Origin: Tropicimonas aquimaris | GTDB lineage: Bacteria; Pseudomonadota; Alphaproteobacteria; Rhodobacterales; Rhodobacteraceae | DNA length: 64,000 bases | Direction of reading: 5' to 3' | NCBI RefSeq assembly: GCF_042676185.1 | Contig: NZ_JBHTJT010000051.1 | Coordinates: 1 to 64,000 of the forward strand | Part shown: positions 27,773 through 37,570 of the stretch, in pieces | Layout: each line of letters opens with the position of its first letter | Numbering within the stretch: the first letter of the stretch is position 1 | Program-made: the position numbers and the translations under genes | Notes under the pieces: model-generated | Told to the model about the DNA's origin: nothing | The model's database searches: none | Seen by the model: the letters and a program-made list of their open reading frames with translations, nothing else

Positions 27773-28810
27773 TCAGCGCCAGCCGCCGTCGGCCATCAGC
27801 CCGAGGGCGCAGAGCTGCTCCCAGCCGTCGAGCGTCAGCGTTTCCTCCGACCAGAGCGTCGGCCGTGCAGCGATCGCGCCGTAATAGGCGTCGAAGGCGG
27901 CGGGCTGGCCGAAATGCTGGCCGCGAGTTCGTTCCTCGACCGACCGTTCGACGATCCCGGGCAGGAATTTCGTGTGCAGCAGCACGCCCGAAAGCCGCGT
28001 GTCCCCGGGCCCGTCCCAGGCGCGGTTCAACGCGGGCGGCAGCATCGAATGGGAGGCATTGGCATAGGCGTGGCCGCGCCGCCACTTGACCAGCGGCAGC
28101 TTGTTGAGCGTCGGACCGCGCTCCGGCGTGTCGGCAAAAAACACCCGCTCGCGCGCCCCCCCCTGCACGATCAACGCCCCGTCCCGGGCGCGGCGGCGGG
28201 CGCGATAGGGGCCGGGATCGAACCCGCGCAGCAGCTCCAGCGGATCGGCGGGCGCGAGGCCCGTCCCCAGCGGCTCTCGAGGATAAAGATCGAGCATCAG
28301 CGCCCCGAGCGCCGGTGCACCGGTCTGCTCCAGGCGCGCGCACAGCGCGGGGAGCGGCCGGGTCTGCCACTGCGGATAGATCAGCAACTCGTCGGCATCC
28401 ACTGTCAGGCACCAATGGCCGGCGCCGTGGCGCATCAACAGCCAGCCGAGCCAGTCCATCCCGAACCGGGCCTCGCGATAGCTGGCGGAGGTCTGCCAGA
28501 GCGACACGTCAGGCTGATCCGCGAGGAATCCGGGCCCGGCGTCAGTGCTTCCGTTGTCGACGATCAGGAAATGCGCCACCCCGAGGCGGCGGTGGTGGTC
28601 GAGGAAATAGGGAAGCCGCGCGATCTCGTTTCGCAGGGTGGCGAACACGAGCACGTCCCCTGCGGCAATCTCCGACGTCCGGTCCACGACCGGGCGCAGC
28701 ACATGGCGGCTGCGAAACGCCCGCCAGAGCAGCCTGCGCCGCTTCCAGCGTATCCGCGTCGCCATCCACATCCAGGGAGAGAGCGGAGGCGCGGCCGGCG
28801 CCTCCGTCAT
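27773..28810 (-). CDS. GT2-type glycosyltransferase (second paralogue)
   Basis: A 345-residue paralogue of the preceding transferase. Matching blocks are LRNEIARLPYFLDHHRRLGV (59-78), DNGSTDAG (85-92) and VDADELLIYP with D138 and D140. The conserved NKLPLVKWRRG and SHSMLPPALNR segments also match. The N-terminus is again basic. Start at ATG 28810; a GTG at 28819 overlapping the galE TGA is equally possible and would couple the two. The gene follows galE directly and is separated by 179 bases from the other paralogue. Donor and acceptor are unknown. Confidence 0.84.
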   Translation of the reverse strand: MTEAPAAPPLSPWMWMATRIRWKRRRLLWRAFRSRHVLRPVVDRTSEIAAGDVLVFATLRNEIARLPYFLDHHRRLGVAHFLIVDNGSTDAGPGFLADQPDVSLWQTSASYREARFGMDWLGWLLMRHGAGHWCLTVDADELLIYPQWQTRPLPALCARLEQTGAPALGALMLDLYPREPLGTGLAPADPLELLRGFDPGPYRARRRARDGALIVQGGARERVFFADTPERGPTLNKLPLVKWRRGHAYANASHSMLPPALNRAWDGPGDTRLSGVLLHTKFLPGIVERSVEERTRGQHFGQPAAFDAYYGAIAARPTLWSEETLTLDGWEQLCALGLMADGGWR

Positions 28811-28815
28811 GCGGC

Positions 28816-29799
28816 TCACTTCTCGTAGTGGCCGGTCTGATGCCAGCGCCAGGCATCCTCGATCATCCGTGGCATGGTCGAGCGGCGTGGCTTCCAGCCA
28901 AGCTCATCGATTGCGCGGCTCGACCCCGAAACGAGACGGGTGGCATCCCCGGCGCGCCGCGGGCCCTCGTCGTAGGGCACCGGACGGTTGGTTACCTGCC
29001 CGGCCGCGTTCATCACCTCGCGCACGGAAAAGCCGCTGCCCGTCCCGAGGTTGAAGGCGCGGCTGTCCTTGCCTTTCTCCAGCCATTTCAGGCCCAGCAC
29101 ATGCGCCTCCACGAGGTCCATCACGTGGACGTAATCGCGGATGCAGGTGCCGTCGGGCGTCTTGTAGTCGGTACCGTAGATCGTCAGCTTGTCGCGCTTG
29201 CCGTCGATCGCGTCGAGTACCAGCGGGATCAGGTGCGTCTCGGGCCGGTGGAACTCACCAACCTCGGCCTCCTCGTCGCCGCCCGCCACGTTGAAGTAGC
29301 GGAAGATCACGTTCTTCAGGCCGAAACTGTCGTCGAAATTGGCGAGGATGTCCTCGATCGCGCGCTTGGAGGCCCCATAGGCGTTGATCGGTTTCTGGAG
29401 CGAATGCTCGTCGAGAACCACGCCGTCCTGGTCGCCATAGGTCGCGCAGGTCGAGGAGAAGATGAACTTCTTGCAGCCCGCCTCGACCGCCGCTTCGCAG
29501 AGGTTGGCGGCCCCGACCACGTTGGAGCGCCAGTACCAGCCCGGCACCTGCATCGACTCGCCCACCTGGCTCAGGGCGGCGAAATGCATGATCGCGTCCG
29601 GCTTGTGCTTGGCGAACACCTCGTCCAGCCGCGCCCGGTCGAGCAGATCGCCCTTCTCGAGCGGACCGAACTTCACCGCCTCTTCCCAACCAGTAGAGAT
29701 GTTGTCGAATGTGATTGGCGTGTAGCCCTCGCGGGCAAGCACCTTGCAAGCGTGCGAGCCGATATAGCCCGCACCCCCCGTGACAAGGATCTTGGTCAT
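28816..29799 (-). CDS. galE: UDP-glucose 4-epimerase
   Basis: Interconverts UDP-glucose and UDP-galactose, feeding surface polysaccharide synthesis. The 327-residue SDR protein has the NAD-binding GGAGYIG near 8-14, the catalytic serine region SSTCATYG, and YGASK with the active-site tyrosine and lysine. Length is typical. It lies 36 bases after galU and directly before a glycosyltransferase, so supply of UDP-sugars and their use are linked. UDP-GlcNAc epimerase activity cannot be excluded. Confidence 0.95.
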   Translation of the reverse strand: MTKILVTGGAGYIGSHACKVLAREGYTPITFDNISTGWEEAVKFGPLEKGDLLDRARLDEVFAKHKPDAIMHFAALSQVGESMQVPGWYWRSNVVGAANLCEAAVEAGCKKFIFSSTCATYGDQDGVVLDEHSLQKPINAYGASKRAIEDILANFDDSFGLKNVIFRYFNVAGGDEEAEVGEFHRPETHLIPLVLDAIDGKRDKLTIYGTDYKTPDGTCIRDYVHVMDLVEAHVLGLKWLEKGKDSRAFNLGTGSGFSVREVMNAAGQVTNRPVPYDEGPRRAGDATRLVSGSSRAIDELGWKPRRSTMPRMIEDAWRWHQTGHYEK

Positions 29800-29835
29800 C
29801 TGGTGATCCAGTCTGCTGTGTCTTACGCCGACCTT

Positions 29836-30729
29836 TTACTGGGCAGCGTTGCGCATTGCCACCAGTTCGCTCAGGTAGTCGGAGAATTCGTCGCGCAGAT
29901 CGTCGCGAGCGAGGCCGAAGGCAACCGTCGCCTGCAGGAAGCCCGCTTTGGAGCCGCAGTCGAAACGCTGACCGCGGAAGCGGTAGCCGTAAACGTCGCG
30001 GCCGGCCGCGATCTCGTCGGCGATGGCGTCGGTCAGCTGGATCTCCCCGCCAGTGCCGGAGCGCATGCGGTTCAGGTTGCGCATGATCTGCGGCGTCAGG
30101 ATGTAGCGGCCGATCACGGCGAGGTTGGACGGCTCGGTGCCCGGCTCGGGCTTCTCGACCATGCCCTTCACCTTGACCTGCTGGCCCATGTCCTTCTCGA
30201 CGTCGAGAATGCCGTAGGCCTTCGCCTTGTCATGCGGCACTTCCATCGCCGCAACCATGCAGCCGCCGGTCTCCTCGTAGGCTTCGACCATCTGTTGCAG
30301 ACAGCCCTTCTCGCCCGCGATCACGTCGTCAGGAAGAATGACAGCGAAGGGTTCGTTGGCGATCAGGCGACGCGCGCACCAGACGGCGTGGCCGAGGCCG
30401 AGCGCGCGGTGCTGACGGATATAGGCGATCGCGCCGCTTTCCATGTTGGTCTGCTTGAGAACCTCTAGCAGGTCCTCCTTGCCCTTCTTGCGAAGGGAGG
30501 CTTCGAGTTCGGGGGCCGTGTCGAAATAATCCTCGAGCGCGCTCTTGCCGCGCGACGTTACAAAAATGAATTCCTTGATACCAGCCGCCCGCGCCTCGTC
30601 GATCGCATATTGGATCAGCGGACGGTCAACCAGGGTCATGATTTCCTTCGGAACCGATTTGGTTGCCGGCAGAAACCGCGTTCCCAGACCTGCGACGGGG
30701 AACACTGCCTTGATGACCTTGCGTTGCAT
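29836..30729 (-). CDS. galU: UTP-glucose-1-phosphate uridylyltransferase
   Basis: Makes UDP-glucose from UTP and glucose-1-phosphate. The 297-residue protein has the GalU nucleotidyltransferase start VAGLGTRFLPATKSVPKE near 12-29, the VDRPLIQYAIDEA block, and GLGHAVWCARRL and PGTEPSNLAVIGRYIL further on. It begins a galU-galE-GT2 run. Its upstream region (30730-30984) carries two tandem copies of a 14-bp dyad-containing repeat that may be an operator. Confidence 0.96.
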   Translation of the reverse strand: MQRKVIKAVFPVAGLGTRFLPATKSVPKEIMTLVDRPLIQYAIDEARAAGIKEFIFVTSRGKSALEDYFDTAPELEASLRKKGKEDLLEVLKQTNMESGAIAYIRQHRALGLGHAVWCARRLIANEPFAVILPDDVIAGEKGCLQQMVEAYEETGGCMVAAMEVPHDKAKAYGILDVEKDMGQQVKVKGMVEKPEPGTEPSNLAVIGRYILTPQIMRNLNRMRSGTGGEIQLTDAIADEIAAGRDVYGYRFRGQRFDCGSKAGFLQATVAFGLARDDLRDEFSDYLSELVAMRNAAQ

Positions 30730-30894
30730 AAACCTAAATCCTTTCGTTTGTCGGCATCAGAACACGACCTGCCGTACTCGGTAAGACATCGTCATAATCG
30801 TGCACCGTGAAACTGTCGTGAAGTTTACCGAAGGGCCCCCGGCATGTCGTGTCCAAATCCAAGGCACATTCGTGTTGCTTGCGTTGATAACACA

Positions 30895-30928
30895 CCATTG
30901 CGGCAACATTCGCTCCATTGCGGCAACA
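30895..30928. repeat. tandem 14-bp repeats upstream of galU
   Basis: CCATTGCGGCAACA occurs at 30895-30908 and again at 30915-30928, exactly 20 bases apart (about two helical turns). Each copy contains TTGC-G-GCAA, a small palindrome. They lie about 165-200 bases upstream of galU in a 255-base region without genes. Spacing and symmetry suggest cooperative binding of a regulator on one DNA face. The regulator is unknown. Confidence 0.55.
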
Positions 30929-30984
30929 GTCTGCCAAATCCGTAGACAATGCGCCAGCGGAGTGTTGCTCGCCCGGCATGCCGA

Positions 30985-31785
30985 TCACTCAACACCCATC
31001 TCCGCCATCATCTCTTCGAGGCGAATAACGTCTTGCGGGTTGTTTAGTTCCCAAAAAAGCCGGCCACGCGATTCTACCTCGACGCACACAACGTGCCGGC
31101 CGTTCTCGAGGAATCTGAGCTGCTCCAGGCCTTCGAGCCGTTCGAGCGGACCGTGTGGCCACTCGGCGTAGCTCGCGAGGGCATCGGCGCGGTAGGCATA
31201 AACGCCGACGTGGTGAAATACCGGGGTCTCCGCCTCGGGGGCGTAGATCGTGGCCGTGTAGGGCACGACCTCCTTGGAGAAATAGAGCGCCCGGTTGTCC
31301 CGGTCGAAAACGGCGGTCGTGCCGCCGACGCGCCCCTCGGCGCGGTCGGCCTTGAGCGTCGCCAGCGCCCGTCCGTCGCAGCGCAGAACCGGCGTCGCGA
31401 TCTCGGCGTCCGGCGCGGCGCGCAGGCCCTCGACGAGATCGCTGACGAACCAGGCGGGGGTGAGCGGGGCATCGCCCTGCAGGTTCACCACGATCTCGTA
31501 GCCGCCGCCGATCGCGGCATGGGCCTCGGCGCAGCGCTCGGTGCCGTTGGAGCAGGCCGAGGAGGTCATCACGACCTCCGCGCCGAAGCTTTCTGCCTCG
31601 TCCCGGATGCGACTGTCGTCGGTCGCAACCACCACCCGGTCCACGCCCTCGACTGCCATCGCGGCTTCCCAGCTGCGCCGGATCAGGGTGCGGGACTGGC
31701 CGCTGGCGCCCTTAAGCGGCACGAGCGGCTTGCCCGGATAGCGGTGCGAGGCGTAGCGGGCGGGGATGGCAATCAGGACGCTCAT
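30985..31785 (-). CDS. kdsB: 3-deoxy-manno-octulosonate cytidylyltransferase
   Basis: Activates Kdo as CMP-Kdo for lipid A-core or Kdo-linked capsule. The 266-residue protein starts with the KdsB motif IPARYASHRYPGKPL, then VVATDDSRI, VNLQGDAPL (metal-binding aspartate), and the C-terminal HHVGVYAYR and LEQLRFLENG blocks. It is slightly longer than the E. coli enzyme. The start overlaps the cysQ stop by ATGA. The kdsD gene is 11 kb away in the lpt block. Confidence 0.95.
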   Translation of the reverse strand: MSVLIAIPARYASHRYPGKPLVPLKGASGQSRTLIRRSWEAAMAVEGVDRVVVATDDSRIRDEAESFGAEVVMTSSACSNGTERCAEAHAAIGGGYEIVVNLQGDAPLTPAWFVSDLVEGLRAAPDAEIATPVLRCDGRALATLKADRAEGRVGGTTAVFDRDNRALYFSKEVVPYTATIYAPEAETPVFHHVGVYAYRADALASYAEWPHGPLERLEGLEQLRFLENGRHVVCVEVESRGRLFWELNNPQDVIRLEEMMAEMGVE

Positions 31786-32582
31786 GCTGCTGGCTTCAGC
31801 TCCACGCCCGGCGCGTAGGCGATGAAGAACGGGTTCTCGTAGCCCGGCTTGCCATAGGTGAACTCCGAATGGTCATCGAAGCGGACCATCTTGCCACCGG
31901 CCCCGCGCAGCACCGCGTCGGCGGCGGCGGTGTCCCATTCCATCGTCCGCCCGAGGCGGGGATAGAGATCGGCCTCGCCGGCCGCGACCAGGCAGAACTT
32001 CAGCGAAGACCCGGCCGAGGTCATGTCCTTCACGGCGTAGCGCGCGATGTAATCGTCCGTCGCCTGGTCGCGATGCGACTTGGAGGCCACGACCATCAGC
32101 GCGGCGTTGTCGGGCGCGGTCACCTTGATCGGCTTGACCGGTCCGGCCTGGTCCTTGGCGAAATCGCCGGTCTCCTCGACGGAGGCGCCGCTGGCGTCGG
32201 TGTAGAAGAGCCGTCCCTTTGCCGGGGCATAGACCACGCCGCGCACCGGGACACCTTTCTCCACATAGGCGATGTTCACGGTGAAATCGCCGCGGCGCTG
32301 GACGAACTCCTTGGTGCCGTCGAGCGGGTCGACAATCAGGAAGCTGTCGGCACTCTCGGCGTGGGAGGCGGATTGCTCCTCGGTCACGACCAGGACATCG
32401 GGGAAGGCCTCTGCCAGACCGGCAGAGATCAGCGCGTCGGCGGCCTCGTCGGCGGCGGTCACCGGGCTATCGTCCGATTTCGCACGGACCTCGAAATCGT
32501 CGGCGTTGTAGATCTCCATGATCTTGTCGCCGGCCTCCAGCGCCAGGCGCCGGATGACTGTGGTCAGGCGATCATAATCCAT
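31782..32582 (-). CDS. cysQ: 3'(2'),5'-bisphosphate nucleotidase CysQ
   Basis: Hydrolyses 3'-phosphoadenosine 5'-phosphate (PAP), the by-product of PAPS-dependent sulfotransferases and of sulfate assimilation, to AMP. The 266-residue protein has the inositol-monophosphatase superfamily metal sites EE (68-69) and DPLDGT (85-90), and WDTAAAD in the C-terminal half. It overlaps kdsB. Its placement in the same surface-polysaccharide block as a sulfotransferase fits a role in keeping PAP low, though it also has a housekeeping role. Confidence 0.93.
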   Translation of the reverse strand: MDYDRLTTVIRRLALEAGDKIMEIYNADDFEVRAKSDDSPVTAADEAADALISAGLAEAFPDVLVVTEEQSASHAESADSFLIVDPLDGTKEFVQRRGDFTVNIAYVEKGVPVRGVVYAPAKGRLFYTDASGASVEETGDFAKDQAGPVKPIKVTAPDNAALMVVASKSHRDQATDDYIARYAVKDMTSAGSSLKFCLVAAGEADLYPRLGRTMEWDTAAADAVLRGAGGKMVRFDDHSEFTYGKPGYENPFFIAYAPGVELKPAA

Positions 32583-32728
32583 GCTCTCTCTCCTCGGAAT
32601 GCGCCGTGCGACGGGCGTAGGCTTTGCAATGACGTGTCGCGCCCCTTATCGTCACCCATCAAGGGAACAGCAAGATTTCCCCGCCAGAAAGTCATGCAGA
32701 ACGTCACAAGAGCGGCGCGCCCACCCGA

Positions 32729-33550
32729 ATGTTCCAGGCCACCGAACCACGATCGCAGACCGCCTCCGCGCTTCGGCTCGCCGGCCTGATCTACCATGCG
32801 ACTGTCCGGCACCTGCGCAAGGACCACGGCAACGCGCTTATCGGCCTAATTATGAACATGATGCAGACGGTCATCTTCGTGTTGGCCTTCTACCTGATGT
32901 TCACCCTGCTCGGCTGGCGCGGCGCCTCGATCCGGGGCGACTTCATGCTCTACATCATGTCCGGGGTCTTCCTGTTCATGACCCACACCAAGGCGCTGAG
33001 CGCGGTGGTCATGTCCGAAGGCCCGGCCTCAGCGATGATGAAGCACGCGCCGATGAACACCATCGTCGCGATCTCGGCGGCCGCGCTCGGCTCGCTCTAC
33101 ATACAGATCCTGTCGATGCTTGTGGTGCTCACTGTCTATCACGTGGGCTTCAACCCGGTGCACATCCACCAGCCGGCCGGCGCCATGGGCATGGTGCTGC
33201 TGTCGTGGTTCTCGGGCGTGTCGATCGGGATGATCTTCCTGTCGATCAAGCCCTGGTTCCCGGGCTTCGTCAGTGTCATCACCAACGTCTATTCCCGGGC
33301 CAACATGATCGCCTCGGGCAAGATGTTCGTGGCCAACCAGTTACCGAGCTACATGTTGGCCTTCTTCACCTGGAACCCGCTCTTTCACACCATCGACCAG
33401 TGCCGCGGCTTCGTGTTCATCAATTACAACCCGCATTACTCCAACATCGCCTATCCGTTCTGGCTGAGCGTCGGGCTGCTGTTTCTGGGGCTGATGGGAG
33501 AATCCTACACCCGCAAGAACGCCTCGCTGAGCTGGCACGCCAAGCGGTGA
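32729..33550 (+). CDS. ABC-2 type polysaccharide export permease (KpsM-like)
   Basis: A 273-residue inner-membrane protein with about six hydrophobic segments and a hydrophilic N-terminus, of the KpsM/ABC-2 family that exports capsular polysaccharides. Blocks such as NALIGLIMNMMQTVIFVLAFYLMF and the C-terminal NPLFHTIDQCRGFVFINYNPHYSNI are typical. No partner ATPase (KpsT), PCP or OPX gene is next to it in this window. It is divergent from cysQ. The adjacent kdsB, galU, galE and transferases suggest that the polysaccharide is made by genes here. Confidence 0.85.
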   Translation: MFQATEPRSQTASALRLAGLIYHATVRHLRKDHGNALIGLIMNMMQTVIFVLAFYLMFTLLGWRGASIRGDFMLYIMSGVFLFMTHTKALSAVVMSEGPASAMMKHAPMNTIVAISAAALGSLYIQILSMLVVLTVYHVGFNPVHIHQPAGAMGMVLLSWFSGVSIGMIFLSIKPWFPGFVSVITNVYSRANMIASGKMFVANQLPSYMLAFFTWNPLFHTIDQCRGFVFINYNPHYSNIAYPFWLSVGLLFLGLMGESYTRKNASLSWHAKR

Positions 33551-33558
33551 GCCGCGCC

Positions 33559-34191
33559 TTAGTGCGCGACCCGCAGGGTGAGGTTGAGCCGCCCGCCGCC
33601 GGCGAGGAGATTGGAACTGCCGGGCCGGAGCCGGTCGATCCCGTGGAACACCAGCCGCGCCGGTCCGCCCATCACCACGACGTCCCCCGATTTCAGCCAG
33701 ACCGACTCCGTCCTGCCGCCGCGCGTCAGGTTGCCGATCCGGAACAGTGCGTCGTCGCCGAGCGAGATCGAGACGACCGGCTGGTCGAAATCCCCCTCGT
33801 CCCTATCCTGGTGAAGGCCCATCCGCGCGCCCTCGTCGTAAAAATTGACGAGGCAGCAATCCGGCGACCGGCTCGCCCCCGCCACTGTCTCCCAGACCGC
33901 CCGCACCGAGGGCGGGATCGGCGGCCAGGCCATGCCTTCTGGGTGGGCCTCCTGGTACCGGTAGCCGCGCCGGTCGCTGACCCAGCCCACCGACCCGGCC
34001 GACGTCATCCGCACCGACATCTTCTGTCCGCGCCGCGTCTCGGGCCGGAACAGCGGCGCGGCGGCCACCACCTCGCGCAACTCCCGCACCATCGCCTCCT
34101 GCGCGGCTCGGTCGAGAAGGCCCTGAAACAGAGCCACGCCGCGAATGTTCAGCGTTGGCGGAATTTGTGACCCGGGCGTCACTTTGCTCAT
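33559..34191 (-). CDS. alkB: AlkB-family 2-oxoglutarate/Fe(II) dioxygenase
   Basis: Oxidative demethylase that repairs 1-methyladenine and 3-methylcytosine in DNA or RNA. The 210-residue protein has the iron ligands H127 and D129 (LHQDRDE) and H183 (VFHGIDR), with R201 and R207 in RLNLTLR for 2-oxoglutarate and substrate recognition. I use ATG 34191 (MSKVT...); a start five codons earlier at 34206 is possible. It is divergent from dnaK and convergent with the permease gene. Confidence 0.93.
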   Translation of the reverse strand: MSKVTPGSQIPPTLNIRGVALFQGLLDRAAQEAMVRELREVVAAAPLFRPETRRGQKMSVRMTSAGSVGWVSDRRGYRYQEAHPEGMAWPPIPPSVRAVWETVAGASRSPDCCLVNFYDEGARMGLHQDRDEGDFDQPVVSISLGDDALFRIGNLTRGGRTESVWLKSGDVVVMGGPARLVFHGIDRLRPGSSNLLAGGGRLNLTLRVAH

Positions 34192-34222
34192 GGTTCGTAC
34201 CCCCATCCATGGCCCATCCCCG

Positions 34223-34254
34223 CTTGCAGGGCCAAAACTCCACTCCTATATACG
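34223..34254 (+). promoter_or_regulatory. RpoH-type heat-shock promoter of dnaK
   Basis: CTTG at 34223-34226, 18 bases, then CCTATATACG at 34245-34254. This fits the alphaproteobacterial heat-shock consensus as I recall it (CTTG, 17-18 bases, CYTATNTNNG). It is about 105 bases before the dnaK start, leaving a sizeable leader. No CIRCE element is seen. Confidence 0.65.
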
Positions 34255-34358
34255 CCCAGATGCAAAGTCCGGGCAGCCACCCGGAAGAACTGGGATAGGG
34301 GTCCGGGAGCCTCATAGGGCCCGAGCCCCGCAACATCGCCAAGAGAGGTAGAAAGCAT

Positions 34359-36272
<1,914 letters not shown>

Positions 36273-36290
36273 GCGCGACCGATACCTCCG

Positions 36291-36320
36291 GGGGCCGGTC
36301 CGGGAAACCGGGCCGGCCTC
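36291..36320 (+). promoter_or_regulatory. dnaK-dnaJ intercistronic stem-loop
   Basis: GGCCGGTCCGG (36293-36303) pairs with CCGGGCCGGCC (36308-36318) around a GAAA tetraloop, one G-T pair inside; two more outer pairs extend it to about 13 bp. There is no T-run, so it is not a standard terminator. It may stabilise the dnaK 3' end after processing and give more DnaK than DnaJ, which is inference. Confidence 0.6.
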
Positions 36321-36346
36321 GTATGTCGGGGGCAAGAGGATAATCG

Positions 36347-37498
36347 ATGGCAAAACGTGATTATTACGACGTTCTGGGTGTTGCGCGGGGTGCCTCGGAT
36401 GCGGACATCAAGAAGGCCTACCGCCGGAAAGCCCGCGAGCTCCACCCGGACAGCAACTCCCACAAGCCGGACGCCGAAGCCCAGTTCAAGGAAGTGAACG
36501 AGGCCTATGACGTCCTGAAAGATCCCGACAAGAAGGCCGCCTACGACCGCTTCGGCCACGCCGCTTTCGAAGGCGGCATGGGTGGCGGCGGCGGGCCGCG
36601 AGGCGGTTTCCACCAGCAGGGCGATTTCGCCTCCGCCTTCTCGGACGTGTTCGACGACCTCTTCGGCGACTTCATGGGTGGCCAGCGCGGCGGTGGCGGC
36701 CGGCAGCGCGCGGCGCGCGGCTCCGACCTGCGCTACAACCTGCGCGTCACCCTGGAAGAGGCCTATTCCGGCGTCCAGAAAACGATCAACGTGCCGACCT
36801 CGGTCGGCTGCACCGCCTGTTCCGGCACAGGTGCCGAGGGCGGCGCCGAGCCGGTTTCCTGCCCGACCTGTTCCGGCATGGGCAAGGTGCGGGCCCAGCA
36901 GGGCTTCTTCACGGTCGAGCGCACCTGCCCGACCTGCAGCGGCCTCGGCCAGATCATCAAGAACCCCTGCCAGACCTGCCAGGGCAGCGGCCGCACCGAG
37001 AAGGAACGCTCGCTGTCGGTCAACATCCCGGCCGGTGTCGAGACGGGCACCCGGATCCGGCTCGCCGGCGAAGGCGACGCGGGCACGCGCGGCGGCCCCT
37101 CGGGCGATCTCTACATCTTCATCGAGGTGACCGAGCACGACCTGTTCAAGCGCGACGCGCATCACCTGTTCTGCCAGGTCCCCGTCAGCATCGCGAGCGC
37201 GGCGCTCGGCGGCGAGATCGAGGTGCCGACGATCGACGGCGGTCGCAGCCGCGTGAAGGTCCCGGCCGGATCGCAGACCGGCAAGCAGATGCGCCTGCGC
37301 GGCAAGGGGATGCCGGCGCTGCGTGGCGGCGCCACCGGCGACATGTTCATCGAGCTGCTGGTCGAGACGCCCGTGAACCTCACCTCTCGCCAGAAAGAGC
37401 TCCTGCGTGAGTTCGACGAGCTGAGCGCCGAGAACAACCCGCACTCCACCACCTTCTTCTCGAAGGTGAAGAGCTTCTGGGACGAGATGAAGAGCTGA
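36347..37498 (+). CDS. dnaJ: co-chaperone DnaJ (Hsp40)
   Basis: Stimulates DnaK ATPase and delivers substrates. The 383-residue protein is a complete type I DnaJ. The J-domain at 1-70 has the HPD tripeptide (ELHPDSN), a glycine-rich region follows (about 77-115), then four CxxCxGxG zinc motifs (CTACSGTG, CPTCSGMG, CPTCSGLG, CQTCQGSG) and a C-terminal substrate-binding domain. Start supported by AGAGG upstream. A strong terminator follows. Confidence 0.98.
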   Translation: MAKRDYYDVLGVARGASDADIKKAYRRKARELHPDSNSHKPDAEAQFKEVNEAYDVLKDPDKKAAYDRFGHAAFEGGMGGGGGPRGGFHQQGDFASAFSDVFDDLFGDFMGGQRGGGGRQRAARGSDLRYNLRVTLEEAYSGVQKTINVPTSVGCTACSGTGAEGGAEPVSCPTCSGMGKVRAQQGFFTVERTCPTCSGLGQIIKNPCQTCQGSGRTEKERSLSVNIPAGVETGTRIRLAGEGDAGTRGGPSGDLYIFIEVTEHDLFKRDAHHLFCQVPVSIASAALGGEIEVPTIDGGRSRVKVPAGSQTGKQMRLRGKGMPALRGGATGDMFIELLVETPVNLTSRQKELLREFDELSAENNPHSTTFFSKVKSFWDEMKS

Positions 37499-37523
37499 CG
37501 AACGTCAGCCTCCGGAACCGAAG

Positions 37524-37550
37524 AGCGCGGCCCCCGAGCCGCGCTTTTTT
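37524..37550 (+). terminator. dnaKJ terminator
   Basis: AGCGCGGC (37524-37531) and GCCGCGCT (37538-37545) form an 8-bp stem with a 6-base loop, followed by TTTTTT, 26 bases after the dnaJ stop. Confidence 0.88.
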
Positions 37551-37570
37551 GTGTCCGCTGCTGTTGGCCG

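Noticed and set aside
27736..27775. Terminator after the second GT2 gene
   Set aside because: The GCCTC/GAGGC hairpin near 27752-27765 is short and has no T-run, so I do not call it.
28315..30468. 717-codon open frame opposite galE and galU
   Set aside because: Crosses two genuine genes in antisense and reads as low-complexity shadow.
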